A stretch of 64,000 nt of DNA from Pseudoscleropodium purum (taxonomy: Eukaryota > Streptophyta > Bryopsida > Hypnales > Brachytheciaceae), in NCBI GenBank assembly GCA_963969395.1, contig OZ017798.1, forward strand, positions 27,768,173 to 27,832,172. The letters run 5' to 3'. Below are positions 20,771 to 34,400 of this stretch, one piece after another (position 1 is the first letter of the stretch; each line of letters starts with the position of its first letter). The position numbers and the translations under genes are program-made. The notes below the pieces were generated by a model, which saw only the letters and a list, made by a program, of their open reading frames with translations, was not told the origin of the DNA and made no database searches.

Positions 20771-23700
20771 ATTTTTAAGTTCCACTCCAAACAAGGAATT
20801 TTCAATTAAGCAGATAATCAAGTATGCTCTCAAAATTTTGTCAATAATTTAGGCTCTTCACTGTCTTTCCTTTCCTACTAAAGCTTGGTGACAAATAATT
20901 TTTTTTTTAAATCAAAGTTTTGGGGCCCTGTAGACATCATACCAATTTTGATGGTATGTAAGCAATGAATTTGTTACCATGTGAGCTTCCCGTGACCTGC
21001 CCAGTCGGGATCAACTGGTTGTGACCCGCCTTGTATAGTCAGCTGGTGAACAACTGTATACTGCTTGCTTGTTGTCGGTGGTAGGCAACTCCTTCTCGGC
21101 CTTGGTTGACTAGTGTCCGACTCTGGTTTTCCAAAAAAAATAAAAACAAAGACCGTTGCTCACCTTGGGTTCCCTTTTGGGAACCCCTAACCAAACTAAA
21201 TTGGAGCTTTTTTTGTTAAAAAGTGTGGTGTATCAAAGGATCATGTCCTAAATAGAAAAGTTAGTATGGAAGGATTTTCCCTTCAAACCCAACAACAAAG
21301 ATCTTTTAGAATTTTTGGAAGTTCCGCCTAGAAGCGAAGCTTCGTTGTATGGGCTACACTACTCCCACAAATATGGCAAAATATGTATAACGAAAACTTG
21401 GAAGTTTGGATCTCACCCAAACCTTCCCAAACAACATGTGGACCACGTATTCGCCTATGTACAATTCCATGGGGAATTTTCTACGACAACGTCGTGAAAT
21501 TCCACACTAGGATTTTGGTAGGGAATAATTAGTGTACAACTGTACTCAAAAATCAACAAGCAAGCTCCAAGGTATTCAAACTAATGGCATCGCTAGAATT
21601 AGGTTTGAATATCCTTGGGACTAGTACCAAAACTCACAAAGACTTCAACAATAGCTTCAAAACATAAAAATTAACAAGCATTTCAAAGGGACCTTCACGT
21701 CCTTTGAAATAAGTTCAAAACACAAAAGAAGATTAACTCAGAAAGAAGTCTCAAATTATAATGAAAACGGAGAGTTGGATGATTACCAATTCCTTTGACA
21801 ACATGGCCTCGTATGGCCAAAAACGCACAAGAATGCTTTGTATTAATGTATCTCAAACCACTGGAAAGATTGGTTTCAATTGACCAAGGACACAAAATAA
21901 ACTTAGAATGAAAGAAAAGGGGTGCAAAGGGAGTCAGTGACCACCCTTTCATATGTTGTGGGGGCTCCCACTTACCTCCTTTTACGCTAAAAATTACCTA
22001 AATAAACTAAAATTCACTAAAAATTATAATTACTAACCCTAATTCTATCCTACTGCTGAATATCCTATAACTTTTGGAGTAAAATTCCAAATGAAAAACG
22101 GACTACACCAATAACTTCAAGAAGACCCTTTTTAGCCTAGGAACCCCTTCACCCCTACTTCCAAGTCAAAAATCTCACAAAAGACAACGTTTCCCAACTT
22201 AGCAAAAAAGGTGAAAAAGCTAACTTTTGGAGTTTGTGGTTTTTGCTAATTCTGATTGGTTAGGGTTGTCAAGAAGATTCAAGAATGTAAGGGAAGAGTC
22301 TAAAATGACCCAATTTGGCTTCTGTATGATCGTAGTTCATTGGTCAACTGTGAAATGTTTTAGGAATTCCATTAAAATCCGTTAGCATTGCCAGTTTGGA
22401 TAGTTACCGATGTCAGAATGTCATGAAACTTGATGAGACTCTTATTTAGAATAAAACACATTGTTTTGTTTTTTAGTGAGATTTTACCATCACTAGATGA
22501 ATTTCTATGAATTTTCCCGATTTTTGGTGACTTTGGCTGACTTTCCATGGAGTCATGTTTCATAATTTAATAAATTACGAAATTTTTTGAGTAACTTCTA
22601 CAAAGTCTCCAAATACTTCGTGCAAATTTCCGAGTCCAACTTGCACTTTGTCTAGGAGAAAGAAATTATTCCTTCTTGATTTTAATTCCTTCAAGGAGGA
22701 ATCATTTTTATAATAGGGAATTTTGACAATCTGGCTTCACCGTTACGCTCTTGGCATGTTTCAAAGCTAGAAATACCTTTCTTCTTGTAGCAATCGCCTA
22801 CTAATAGCTTTTGTGGATTTTGACCAGTAAAGTCATACATAATGGCTATTCCCCACTTTTCACTTTTAACCGTGATTTCCAACTAATATTTTATTGTAGA
22901 ATTCTAAGTTACTAAGAAAGCTAGAGTAACTCCAATTCTATTGATTTTAGCCAATCTTCGTTGCATGCGCCTTCACTAACAAAATTCTATATAGTATCTA
23001 ACTAAGTATTTTGTCCTTGTGTGTTGACTAGAATTGGGATTGCTCCCGCCCCACAATCTGGGTACTTAAACACGTTTTCTAATACTTAATACTCACAAAG
23101 AACATGTTTGGAGCATTTTCAATGTCCTTGGGGTGTTAACCCTCTTACGTATGGTTTCATCTCAATTTCTTGTAAAATCACTCAAATGGCCATTTTGACC
23201 ACAATTTATTCACAAAAATGAGTAAATAACAGATAAATGTATACCTTGAGTCCCAGGTGACATCCTTAGGGTTCACAGGGCCCTAGCTTCTCTTGAAGGT
23301 TTTGTTTTTTGCATTGAGGGGCTAATCAATAGTTGGGGCCTCTTGCTCCTTTCTATTAGATTCTATTTTAAATTTTAAAACTAATGAGTAAATTTTTGGA
23401 CCTTGGTTTCCCTTAGGGGACCTATTTTAATTTTTTTAAAGCTAATTGAAATGTTTTGGGACTTAGGCTTCTCTCAATTGGATCTTGTTGAATTTCTTTA
23501 AAGCTAAGTGGTAGCCTAGGAGACCAAACTCTTCCTAACTGGACTTATTTTAATTTTTAAAATTAATTAGCGGTTTTAGGAAACCAAACCTCTCTTACAG
23601 GATCCTAGTCAAATTTTCAAATCTAAACAGTGAGTTTAGGCCCTCAAGTTTTAAAAAAAATGAAAAAAATGAAAATGGAGACCCTTTGGGTATCCGCCCC

Positions 23701-24763
23701 TGGAATGTCAAATCAACAATGACTAAGCAGTGGTACCTCTGTTTGTTGAGTGATCGGTTGGATGGTTGATGGCTGGTGCAGTATTGAATCTCCATTGGCC
23801 TTCACATACAAACAATTTACTCTTTTAAATTTAAGGCAGTTGCTTGCCTATCTTGGGTCTCTTTTCAGGACCCTTTATACAAACTAAACTAGAGCCTTTG
23901 AATGTATAAATTGAACCACATACAACAATAAAAATTATTAGAGGAGCAAAGCTTCGCCATATGGAAGCTATTTCCCAAATTCAAGACAAAAAGATTGTCA
24001 AGGTTAGTAGTAACATAAGTTTTATAAACTTGGTTCCCACCCAAGTCTCTCAATTTGCAACAAGAATCAACAACACAACAAAAAATGTTAGATTCCAAGC
24101 CAAATGCTTGGGGGATTTTCTACAACTATGAGTTGTGAAATTCCACGCAAATCACTTCAAACTTTGGAAATGATTAGTACAATGCAATTGATACAAGTAT
24201 AATCAAGTTCTAAGAATTCTTAACTAACAACATCGCTAGAATTTGGCCAAGAATGTCTTAGTACTAGTACCAAAATGACACAAGTAAACTCAGAGGGCCC
24301 CCCACATCTTTTGCAACAAACTTAAAAAAGATGGAGAAACTTAGAGAAACACAAGCCAAAGAAGTTTAGATACGAAAAACACAAAGAGCTTTGGTAAATA
24401 CTAAAGAAAACTTGACAATATCGCCACAAGTGGTATAAACAAAATATAAGAAAGGGATTGCAAAAGGAGTCAATGGAAGCCCTTTTATACATTTCCAAGG
24501 CCTCCCACTTACCTCCATTTACTTTAAAACTACCTACGTAACTAAAAAAAATCACTAAATTCAACTACTACTACTACGTCTAAATCTATCCTACTGGTAA
24601 TCCTTCTCTATCTTTAAGAGAAAAATTCCAATTGAAAAATTGACTACTCCATTGGCTTCAAAAGATCCAAATTAGCCTAGAGACCCCCTTATCCAACTTT
24701 TACATCAAAACCTTTAACAAAAGATAGTGTTTTCCAACTTAGAGTAAAAAGTCATTAGAAGAT

Positions 24764-25005
24764 TTTTGGGGTCTCTGGATGCTTGCGAGTTATCATAGCC
24801 TTCGAACGCAGGAAACAAGTTCGGCTTAGCGATCTGACATGGCTGAGACCCTGCTATGTCATTGACCAAATTTTATTTTATTTTTGCATTTGGAGACTAT
24901 TTTTTTTTTTTATGAATTTTTTTTTGACATCGGGCCATTCCCCTCGTTGCAGGAAATGGTTGTGGGGGAACATGCCCGAAACAGGCTTGTGGACCCCCCA
25001 AAATT
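24764..25005. mobile_element. Short insertion with terminal inverted repeat TTTTGGGGTC
   Basis: The stretch starts TTTTGGGGTC and ends GACCCCCCAAAA. It is absent from the paralogous position near 22230 in the other copy of the large duplication, so it arrived after that duplication. It is richer in GC than its surroundings and has no coding capacity. Confidence 0.55.
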
Positions 25006-26007
25006 CTTTTAATGGAAAAATCTAAGTTTTAGGGTTTGCATTTTCTATCAATTTTGATTAGTTAGGGTTGTCTAGAAGGTTCACGAATGTGAGAAATGAG
25101 TCCAAGATGACTCAATTTAGCTTTCATATGATTGTAATTTGATGGTCAGCGTGTAGAATGTTTTATAATTTTGTTAAAAATTGTTAGCGCCGCTAAATCT
25201 AGTAGTTGATATTGTTGGAATGTCGCAAAACTTGATTAGGCACTTATTTAGACATAAACACATTGTCCTAATTTTTAGTGGGATTTTACCATCACCAAAT
25301 GAATTTCTATGAATTTATCCATTCCCGGTAATTTTGGTTGACTTCCTATGGAGTCATATTCTGCAATTTGAAACTTTATGAAACTTTTTGAGTAACTTTC
25401 AGGAAGTCTTCAAATCTTTGTGCAAATTTTTTAGTTCATCCTCTACTCTCCAAAGGAAAAATAAATTTACTTCCCTTGAATTTAATTCCTTTGGGAAGGA
25501 ATCATTTCTATATAAGGGACTTTTGGCAGTTTAATTTCTCCTCCAAGGAATCATTCCTATACAAGGGAATTGTAGTAGTCTAGCTTCATTGTTACGCTCC
25601 TGGCATGTTTCTATGTCAAAAAAACACCTTTTTCTTTATAGCAACTACCACTTATAGTATTTGTGGTTTTGCCTTGTCGATTTTAGCCAATGTGGTCACT
25701 TGCACTTTGTCTAACCAAATCCTATTGAGAGTCCTAATATTTTTACCATGTTTTGATCCAAGGCTGGAACTACTCCCAAACCTTTAAATCAACACTCAAA
25801 CACCTAATTAGACTCTAAAGTTAATAGTATGTAGTTTTTATGAAATTTCAAGAATTTTTGGAACATTACCTCACAAGCATAGGGATTCTTCCAACTATTC
25901 TCTAATTCCACTTTTCTGGCCCTTTTGTCCATAATTACCCTTAAAAATGAGCAAAAAGCAAAAAAAAGAAAATTCCGAGACCTAGGTGACATTCATGGGG
26001 CTTACAA

Positions 26008-26120
26008 GCGGGGACGCATGTTAGGGCAAAAACGCTAGTTTGTTAGAGCGGGGATGTATGTTAGGGCAAAAATGCTAATTTGTTAAGGCGGAGATGCATG
26101 TTGGAGTAGAGACGCATATT
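26008..26120. repeat. Short tandem repeat, unit about 45 bp
   Basis: Two and a half units of GCGGGGACGCATGTTAGGGC followed by AAAAACGCTAGTTTGTTA, the later units decayed at CpG. Confidence 0.75.
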
Positions 26121-26567
26121 GAAGTGGGGGAACCCAATGGAAAGGTGATGACAAATGGATGAAGACGTAGTGGTGGGGGCACAAATGCAACTATAAGTGC
26201 AATTATCAACTTCAATTTTCAAAATTATGTGGTGTATAGGATATCCTTAGAAAGGTCTTAGGAATACTTTTTCTATAGTATATTACACACTTATGTATAG
26301 AAGGAGGCCAAATGTAGTGCAGGGTAGTTGCAAGAAAGGGTGTCCATTTTTTGTAGCGTTTTGCAAAACCGGTTTTAGTCTAAGCTATAACTTTTGAATT
26401 TAAAACTCAATACTAAAAACAAAAAAATCTATTTCTAGATGTTTCGATTGCAATTGTATCATTTATTTTTCAAAAAATTCATAAAAAAATTTATACTTGA
26501 AAGTCAATTTCTCTAATTTCTCACACTTTCAACATTTTTTGTTTTTCATACTAAAGAGTACCCAAAT

Positions 26568-26955
26568 TTAATGATATAGAATTGAAATTTTGACATTTTA
26601 TTCCCACACTGTTTGGACATCTTCCATGTGAGGGGGATATAAATGTTAAATACTCCTTTTCTACCCACAACTTGACATGTCTTTGAAAAGGAGTATTTCA
26701 ACATTTGTATTTTTAATTAATTATAGTGAATTAAAAAAATCTAAAAAATTGTCCATTGATAAGGACATGATGGTGAAGATGGTTTGAAGTTCATTCTTTA
26801 AAAGTATGTGCGCCATGGAACCTCTTTTTTGGCCTATTTGGACAAATGTCGAGGATATAAAATAATGAATTTTTGATGCCCCTCACATGGAACATGTCCA
26901 ATTAGAGGGGGAATAGACCACTAAAATTTCAATTCTACATCATTAAATTAAGCTT
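26568..26955. repeat. Long imperfect inverted repeat (foldback element)
   Basis: 26568-26650 and 26878-26955 are inverted copies of about 80 bp (shared ATAGAATTGAAATTTT and TTCCATGTGAGGGG). A nested inner hairpin pairs AAATACTCCTTTTC (about 26648) with GAAAAGGAGTATTT (about 26687). Confidence 0.7.
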
Positions 26956-29451
26956 CATCCAAGCATATCTTTTGAAGTTTTTGTTGGTTTTTGAAGTGTA
27001 ATATAGTTTTGGAAAGCTATAGAAGTTTTCTATATGATTTAAATCCTAATTCTACTTCCTTGGTGATTCTATGGTTTGACTCTAATTTATACCTATGGTC
27101 CTAATTGCAAAGTGAAATTGAAATTATAATTGAGATGGTACATAATTATGGATTTGTATTTAAGTACTAACTTCAACGTTGTTGATCTTCTCTCTCCGGT
27201 TTGCACTTCAAACTACATCACTTGAGTGTATGCTCTTTCCATTGTCTTTGTATTTCTTCACGTATTTTCGATTCTTAGTAATTGGACTTATTGTGGTTGC
27301 ATCCACTTTGCAAGTTTCTTTTTGCTTAATCCAAATTGATTTTTTATTTGATTCTTTTCAATCTCTTTCTAAGTTTTTTCCTTTTTTTCTAAAGGCCCTA
27401 GTTTTCTAAGTCAAATCTCTAAAAATCTAATCTCTTTGAAGTATTGTTAATGTATTTTGAAGTCAAACCTATCCCAACTAAGCTTTCTCAACCTTTCTCT
27501 AATTTAGCTAACCTCTGAGACCTCTATAAAGTCAATTGGTTCTTTATTTTGTTTTTCATAGATTGACTTTAAGTTCAATTCTAAACTATGGTGAGAAAGT
27601 CAATTTATTGCTTCATCTTGAATTTTCTATTCGCGTTGACAATTCTCTCTTCTTCCCAACTACTAAAGGATCTCTTCAATCCTCTTATGTTTGTTGCATT
27701 TGTTTTGGTATGGAACCAAAATGTGAATTTCCTCAATCTGTGTCCAGTTTGCAAAGGATTTTCTATAGCCAGATGAGCTTGCAAGGTCTGTAGAAGGAGC
27801 TAACACCCTGGAGCTCTAAGTTGCTTGGTCAACTCAGGTTGATTGAAGATATGGGCTGATCCTCTTTTTCTCAGCTCCTCAGCCAGCACTCTGGTTGTAA
27901 ACACAATCAAATTTTTAATTAATCAGTATATGTCTCAACTGACTTGGATTTCCTCTTATTTGATTCTTTAAGCAAAAATCAGATTTTTTGTTAAAAAAAA
28001 GACCTCTCTGGACTTTGGTTACTCTTGGTAAGTAAGCCTTAGTGGCTTTGGGTTCTTTTGTTTAATTCTTTAATCAAAAATCAGATTTTTTTTATGAATT
28101 GATCTCTTTAGACTACGGTTCCTCTCTGTTAGATTCAAAAATCAAATTTTTGTTATGACTTGATCTCTTTGGACTAATGTGAGTCCCAATTTCGTCACTT
28201 GGAACTCCAAATTTATTTTTTGGATTTCTTAAATGTTTTGAGTGTAGTTTTAGGTTTTAAAAGACCTAAATCATCATATTCATTATAATGGGAGGGTGGG
28301 ATACTCTCAAAATAAACTTCTAATTTGAAGACAAAATGAGTGAATCAATTTGGGCTTTAGTTTAGCTCCATAATCACTTATTTCATTAGTTTAAACCACC
28401 AATTTCCATTAAAATAAGAGTCTTGCAAATAATGCATGTCCTTTAATAAACATAACATTGTTTTATGTCAAAAACTCCATTTATTTCAAAAAAATAAAAA
28501 TAGAAAATAGAAAATCAAATACATTAATACAATATATGTATTTTCTATCAAAAATCTACAACTGTAATCATACATACAAAAATAAATACTTAAATATTTG
28601 TAAATCCAAACCTCTAAACTCAAATACATGAAAAAACACAATATTATACTTCTTCCACCATCATGTGAAGGCATATTGTTTACATATGAAAACCAAGTAG
28701 CACTCTATAATACAAACCAAACAATCTAAATAGGACCTTATAAAACTATTGTTGCGTTCAAGACGAAGGAAAATTAGTGAAACTTGGATTGATGAGTTCA
28801 ATTTGAGCAACATGTATCTTGATCATACATTGTTGTGTATCCTTTCTAATCAAAGACTTCCATACTATAATAAGAGCGTCCACATGTTGCCACAATGGCA
28901 ATTTGATTTCATCAACCTTCCAACACAAATTTCTTTTGCTATCCCATCCAATGTACACTAGTAGAAAACAAGGTCAATTGTAACCATTGAAAAAATGACT
29001 GGGTGACTACCTAATGCCCAACATTCATTAAAATGGAAGCAAAGCTGACGTGTCCAAAATTGCAGTCATTTTGTAGTTGCGAATGACAGTATTGGATGAT
29101 GGCCAAATGAGAGTAGTGACAATAAAAGCTTTCATCTATGTGCCCACATTTGTTCTTGGGCTTTGTCGCTGATGTGAACTACATGGAATCATACTACAAT
29201 TATGTAGTCATAAATGGAATGCAATGTGCCAATGTATGACTACAATTGAACTAAGATATGACTAACACTAGGATAGCATAGAATTCAAAATTTTAATTTA
29301 CAATTACTAAATTCTATAATGGAATGGTTACGTTGTAGTCATTTATGGGGTAATGCCTTTACCGCTTGAAATAGGGTACAAGATCTATTTAGGAATGGCT
29401 TCATTAGGCAATTCAATAGGGAAACTTCACAAATACCTTCTAGACAATATT

Positions 29452-29453
<2 letters not shown>

Positions 29454-29505
<52 letters not shown>
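29454..29505. repeat. (CT)n followed by (AT)n microsatellite
   Basis: About 17 CT units run directly into about 9 AT units. Confidence 0.95.
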
Positions 29506-29507
<2 letters not shown>

Positions 29508-29582
29508 GAGTGCTACCTATCTACTTACATTTAAGAATGTAGCTATATGCAAAGTAGTATAGTTTGAATAAGTCCCAAATAA

Positions 29583-30345
29583 TTAGTTGGAGAAAAAAAT
29601 TCATAGAAAAAATTGTCAAAAGGACATAAATCACCAACTATAAGGCTAAATTTAGTGTCTATATTACAATATTGCACTTTAAGAAGACATTGCTATCCAA
29701 ATTGTTTACACTTTTTAGGCATACAACTATTAAAAATTATTCTTAGTGATTAAATCTTGGATACAAAATAGTCTAATTTTTTAATTAATTATTGACAAAT
29801 TATTGATTTATTTAAAAAAAAATTAAGCATTCAATTCCAAAAATAGCTTACATTAGTTATATAAGAACATTGAAGTGAATAATATATACATTTTTTATTT
29901 TAATACACAATCAACATTTGGATTATTTTATATATTGAAAAAAATATTCATATATTTTTACTTTTGATAATTATATAAAATGAAAAATTATTCAAATTAT
30001 AGCAAAAGAATCTTTTTTCTATTCTGTCATTTGAATATATATACATAATTTTTTTGAATTCAATCATATCATTATTCATTAGAAATAAGAATTATTTTCT
30101 ACCATTGAAAATTAAACCTAACAAGCTGACATTTGAACTTTATTTAGAACATTAATAAAGAATTTTTAATTCTTTGATCAATAAAAAAATATGAGTCTTA
30201 ATATGACTTAAAGTATGAATTTTAAAGACTAAATTCTCTATATTTAATAGATTATTTTCAAAAAAATATAGCTCAAGAGAAGTTATATTGTAGATTTGAT
30301 TGCGTCTGACCCCTTTTTTGGTACCTTTGAGGGTGATTTAACCCA
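29583..30345. repeat. Dispersed repeat matching 51385-52147
   Basis: Collinear with the right part of the element at 49849-52147, including its terminal GGTACCTTTGAGGGTGATTT. Only the right end is visible here, so this is a partial copy within the CACTA element. Confidence 0.7.
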
Positions 30346-31137
30346 ATGACTTCCTCACATGTTTTTTGAATGAAAATTACTTTAAATATTTTCTAGCTTG
30401 GTAAAGAATTGGAGACTACTTGTAAAGTTGTTGTAGTTCACCAATTTTGGAAATGAATAAATGGTTTTATTTGAGCTATATAAGCATTATAAAGAAACAA
30501 TCAATGAAATAGCAAACATGTGTGTAGAAAAGATCTATAGAAATCAATTTGAAACTCCTATGCAATTAAATGTAATATACATTCTATGCCATGACGAATT
30601 CAATAAATGTATATGTAGACTATTTTAACACTATAGTACTTAGTATATGGTAGCAAATGATCCTACTCAGGCAATTCTGTAATCCCAACTAAATTTAGCC
30701 AAATTAAGCAACAAAAATAAAGTGCATTCTAGCCAAAAGGAATACCTCATTAAAAATATATTTAAAAAAAAATTGTCACTATACATTCACCATGATCTGA
30801 ATCAAAATGAATAATTCCGTGAAGTCATTTTGAAGTCATTCTCTAGTGATGTCTCCTTCTAGTGACAATTGAATGACTTTGTCACTATTGCAGTCATTCA
30901 TAGCATAGTCATAAACTCAGCTCAAATTTTGACAAATGGACGGCTTAGATTGCATCATATTTGAGTGGTAAACCCTAGACAACATTTTAGGTTAGTCACC
31001 TTTGTACTTGTATAGCGGCTGACATCTAGCTTGTTTTGACTGCACTTCATAGATTAGTTATTAATGTTGTAGCCGTAGATTGCATTTGTAGTTGTTACAA
31101 ATGAATGTTGGAGATTTTGTCTCTCTCATTCACAAAT

Positions 31138-31430
31138 TAGGGTTTAGGTCAGCTACCACCTCTTCAGTGCAACTTCTTCCTCGTGCTACTTATTCATCAA
31201 TCTATTCTCATTCTATCCTCTTGTTTTTGCCTTTTTTGTCTTACTTCTTGTTCATCAACATCTTCTCATATTTTCCTCTTGCTTTTTCCTCCTCACTTGT
31301 TCATCAATCACTTTTCATTTTTTTCTTTTTCTTTTTGCCTCCTTGCTTCTAAATCATCAATCTTCTCCCAATTTTCTGCCTCTTATTTCTAAATGAGGGT
31401 TTAGGTTAGCTGCCACCTCCTAAATGCAGA
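31138..31430. repeat. Pyrimidine-rich degenerate tandem repeat
   Basis: Units of about 60-70 bp with TTCATCAATCnTTCTC and CCTCTTGCTTTTTCCTCC. The opening phrase GGGTTTAGGTCAGCTACCAC recurs at about 31394. Confidence 0.55.
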
Positions 31431-34400
31431 TTTTTACATTCTCTTTAAATGCTTTTTGTTGTTTGTTGTTTGTTCTCCTTTATAGTTTGTTATTCATTGT
31501 TTGCTATCTTGGTTTTTGTTGTTCACCTTTTTTTTTTTTTCATCTAGCAAGTTCTTTAGTTTAGGTGAGTTTTGCAAGTGAGTTCAAGTAGTTCAAGTGA
31601 CTTTTGCAATTTTACATCAAGTGATTTCTATAGTTTTTTTGATGGAATGCTAATTGTTGCTTTATTTTATTTTTATAATGTATTTTTCATAAGATATGCT
31701 TGATTCATTTTCAATTGGTGGTTGGTTGCAGTTTTCAATGGAACAAGAGGCAAAAGAAGTTTATGACTTGGAAAGCACAAGTGGTTTCAAATATAGTGCA
31801 AAGACCATGACATTGTGTAGTCATAGTATAGTCATATTGTAGTAATAATGTAATCATAAAGCAGCCATAGTATAGTTATAGTGCAATTATAGAGGAAATG
31901 GTGAGTTACATTTCTTTGAATATTAAATGACAACTATAGATGTAGTCATTTAAGCTTTTAGTATTGTGGCCAAATTACTTTCACTTTTGTAAAATTGCTA
32001 GTCATTTTTCTGTAATGAATATTTTACATGATTCTAAAACTACTACATTTGTCATTTGTTATGCAACCAATGTATGACTGCAAACCCCATAAACAATTAT
32101 ATGTGGGAATACAAAATATTTGCTCTAGACAAAATAGTGAAATTAGGTTGCTTTAGCTCAGATTAATTACCTCATGGATCAATGTTAGTACACGTGGAAG
32201 GGCATGCAACTCTGTGAACCACATCTTGAATTGGTGCACTAATCTATGCCATATACATGGCTCTAGATTAAATGCATCATTGTACAATAGCAAAGAATAT
32301 TTATATAGTGTGGGTTGTCAAAAAATTAGCATGGGGCAACCTAATTTCACTATTTTGTGTAAGCAACACCTTTACCAATAATGACTCTTTAAAGCTTTTC
32401 GAATTTGCTTAAACTCACTACATCAAACTACAAAATGACTTGATTATGACAATACTAACCTACATCATGACAAGAAAATGACTGAAAAGGTATTCTTCAA
32501 ATGTGATAAATGGCGGGAAATTTAGCTACATCATCCCTTAAAAAATCCAATAGAAAACCTCCACATGTGGAGGTGGAGGTGGCTTGACAAGCTAGCTACC
32601 CCATATAATCACATAGCAATGAACTTTGTGATGAACAAGCAAATGAATCAACAACAAATGACAACCATGTTTGAAATTACTTGTCCCAAATTACAACCTC
32701 CAAAAATGAGATGATAGTGATACTTTAGTCATACACGTCCAAAATTATTGGTTATGCGATCATAAATATCAATAACTGATAGCCCTTTTTCTACTAGTGG
32801 TAGAGGTTTTTAACACCCTCATCTCTTAAAGCTAGACAAAAATATTGAATAAGTACACAATGTCATTTTTTAGAATTGCAATTAGGATTTGACAAAGTCT
32901 TTACAATCCAAACTGGATGACTATCACCATCCGTTGGTCAAAGTGCAATGAAGTAGCCTTCAAAGAGATCGTGTATCACCCTAAAGGATGGTTGTAGGCG
33001 ACCATTCAAAGGCCCGATATATGCTTCATCTTCTCTAAATTCTTTGCAAATCTCTCCTTCTTTGTTTTACTAATCCACTTGAGCCGCTCAAACTCAGGTA
33101 GTTGGCCAAAAACCATCATTCAAAATAGTAGATGAAGGTAATGGATCTTACAACACTATCTTCACCTCCCTACCAATAGTGCATCACATGCTTATAGCAC
33201 CTTTGACATTCACCACTACTATCCACATTGCAAAAGTTTTTCCAATACTTTATAAATCCAGATACAGCCTTCACAATATCTTCTATGCCCCTCATTGCTT
33301 TTTGTGGAACTAGCAATGGCACACCACGTGGTTACAAACTTTGTTTATTAGCATCTTCTCTCCACAATTTAATGCCTCTACCATCTTCCCCTAGCCAATT
33401 TCCATTAGTGCACAACAATTTGTACTTCATAATAAGACATTGTGATGAATCTAGATAGAATTTCACTTGTTGCGGTCTTGTATGTCCAACGAGGATGTCA
33501 CCACCATGATCTACAAATGCACTAGTAATGAAATTCTTGAAATTGGGCACCTCTTCCATAAGGTGAGGAATAGTGGGAGTAAAATCGACATCTATGAATG
33601 ATTTCATCTATGCTAGCACTGTAGGGAAGTTTTCTTTCTTTAGCTGCATGCTCTATCTCCCGAATAGTGCATCAATGTTGTCATGTGTATGACCAACAAT
33701 CATGAAGTTCATGTATACTTCACGAAACATCTTGTTTGCAACAAGTAAAGACTAGAAACAAAATACATATCTATTCTTGTTGTTCCCAATGGCATTATCC
33801 ATTTGCATAATAAATATAGGTGGCAATGGTGTCACCGGAACTAAGTTTATAGTGATTTCAGGAAGCGATGCCTTGCACATTTTAGAGCCCGTGAGTACCA
33901 CCTTGAATAAATCCGTGGACTTCAAATTCTTGAACAACTTCCAAGACAAAGACTTAGGTGACAATTCAAGATCTCGCAACAACTTTGCCACGGAGCCAAA
34001 TTCTATAATTTGAATCATGGGGAAAGAAAATTGGTCAATCTATAATGTGCATATTGCACATTAGCATGACCATGTGAAATCATGGCAATGACTGATACAT
34101 GCAACTTCATAAGGCCATCAATATCTTTACTCTTGTATAAAAAAATAGGACAAGCGATTTCAAAATGATCTATCTTATTGGGCATGATTGTCAAGCACTC
34201 ATGCGAAGAAGTCTACAACAAAAATCAATTAATATAGTACAAGTCCCAATAAGCGCAAGTAGTAGTGTGATGTTTATCCAACCTCCACTGCCTACCACAT
34301 CATAGTGCTACTTGAACCAACATGAACACCCTTTGTGAGCACTTTGTATTTGTCACAAGTAGCACATTGAGCAAAACTATCCCCAAGCTTCTTGACCTTG

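Larger units (their letters stand above)
16441..28700. repeat. Higher-order decayed repeats, no recognisable gene
   Basis: About 12 kb without a credible gene. Direct duplications seen by eye are 16660-17500 with 18656-19900, 17450-17560 with 19855-20130 and 27185-27420, 19690-20900 with 27040-28200, and 20930-23270 with 23690-26010. Within them are minisatellites with 75-80 bp units (18037-18610, 23290-23640, 20560-20770, 27940-28170). The largest open frames are under 90 codons and look random. Confidence 0.7.
28956..32799. mobile_element. CACTA (EnSpm-like) transposon, non-autonomous
   Basis: It begins CACTAGTAGAAAA and ends TTTTTCTACTAGTG, a near-perfect terminal inverted repeat of the CACTA type, flanked by a 3-bp target duplication GTA (28953-28955, 32800-32802). 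Motifs of the form GTAGTCATnnAT recur in both orientations in the terminal several hundred bases (for example 29203, 29233, 29335, 31817, 31939, 32073, 32722), like the subterminal transposase-binding repeats of this superfamily. No transposase frame was found. Confidence 0.85.

Noticed and set aside
31092..31392. Ser/Phe/Leu-rich frames
   Set aside because: They follow a pyrimidine-rich degenerate tandem repeat inside a CACTA element.
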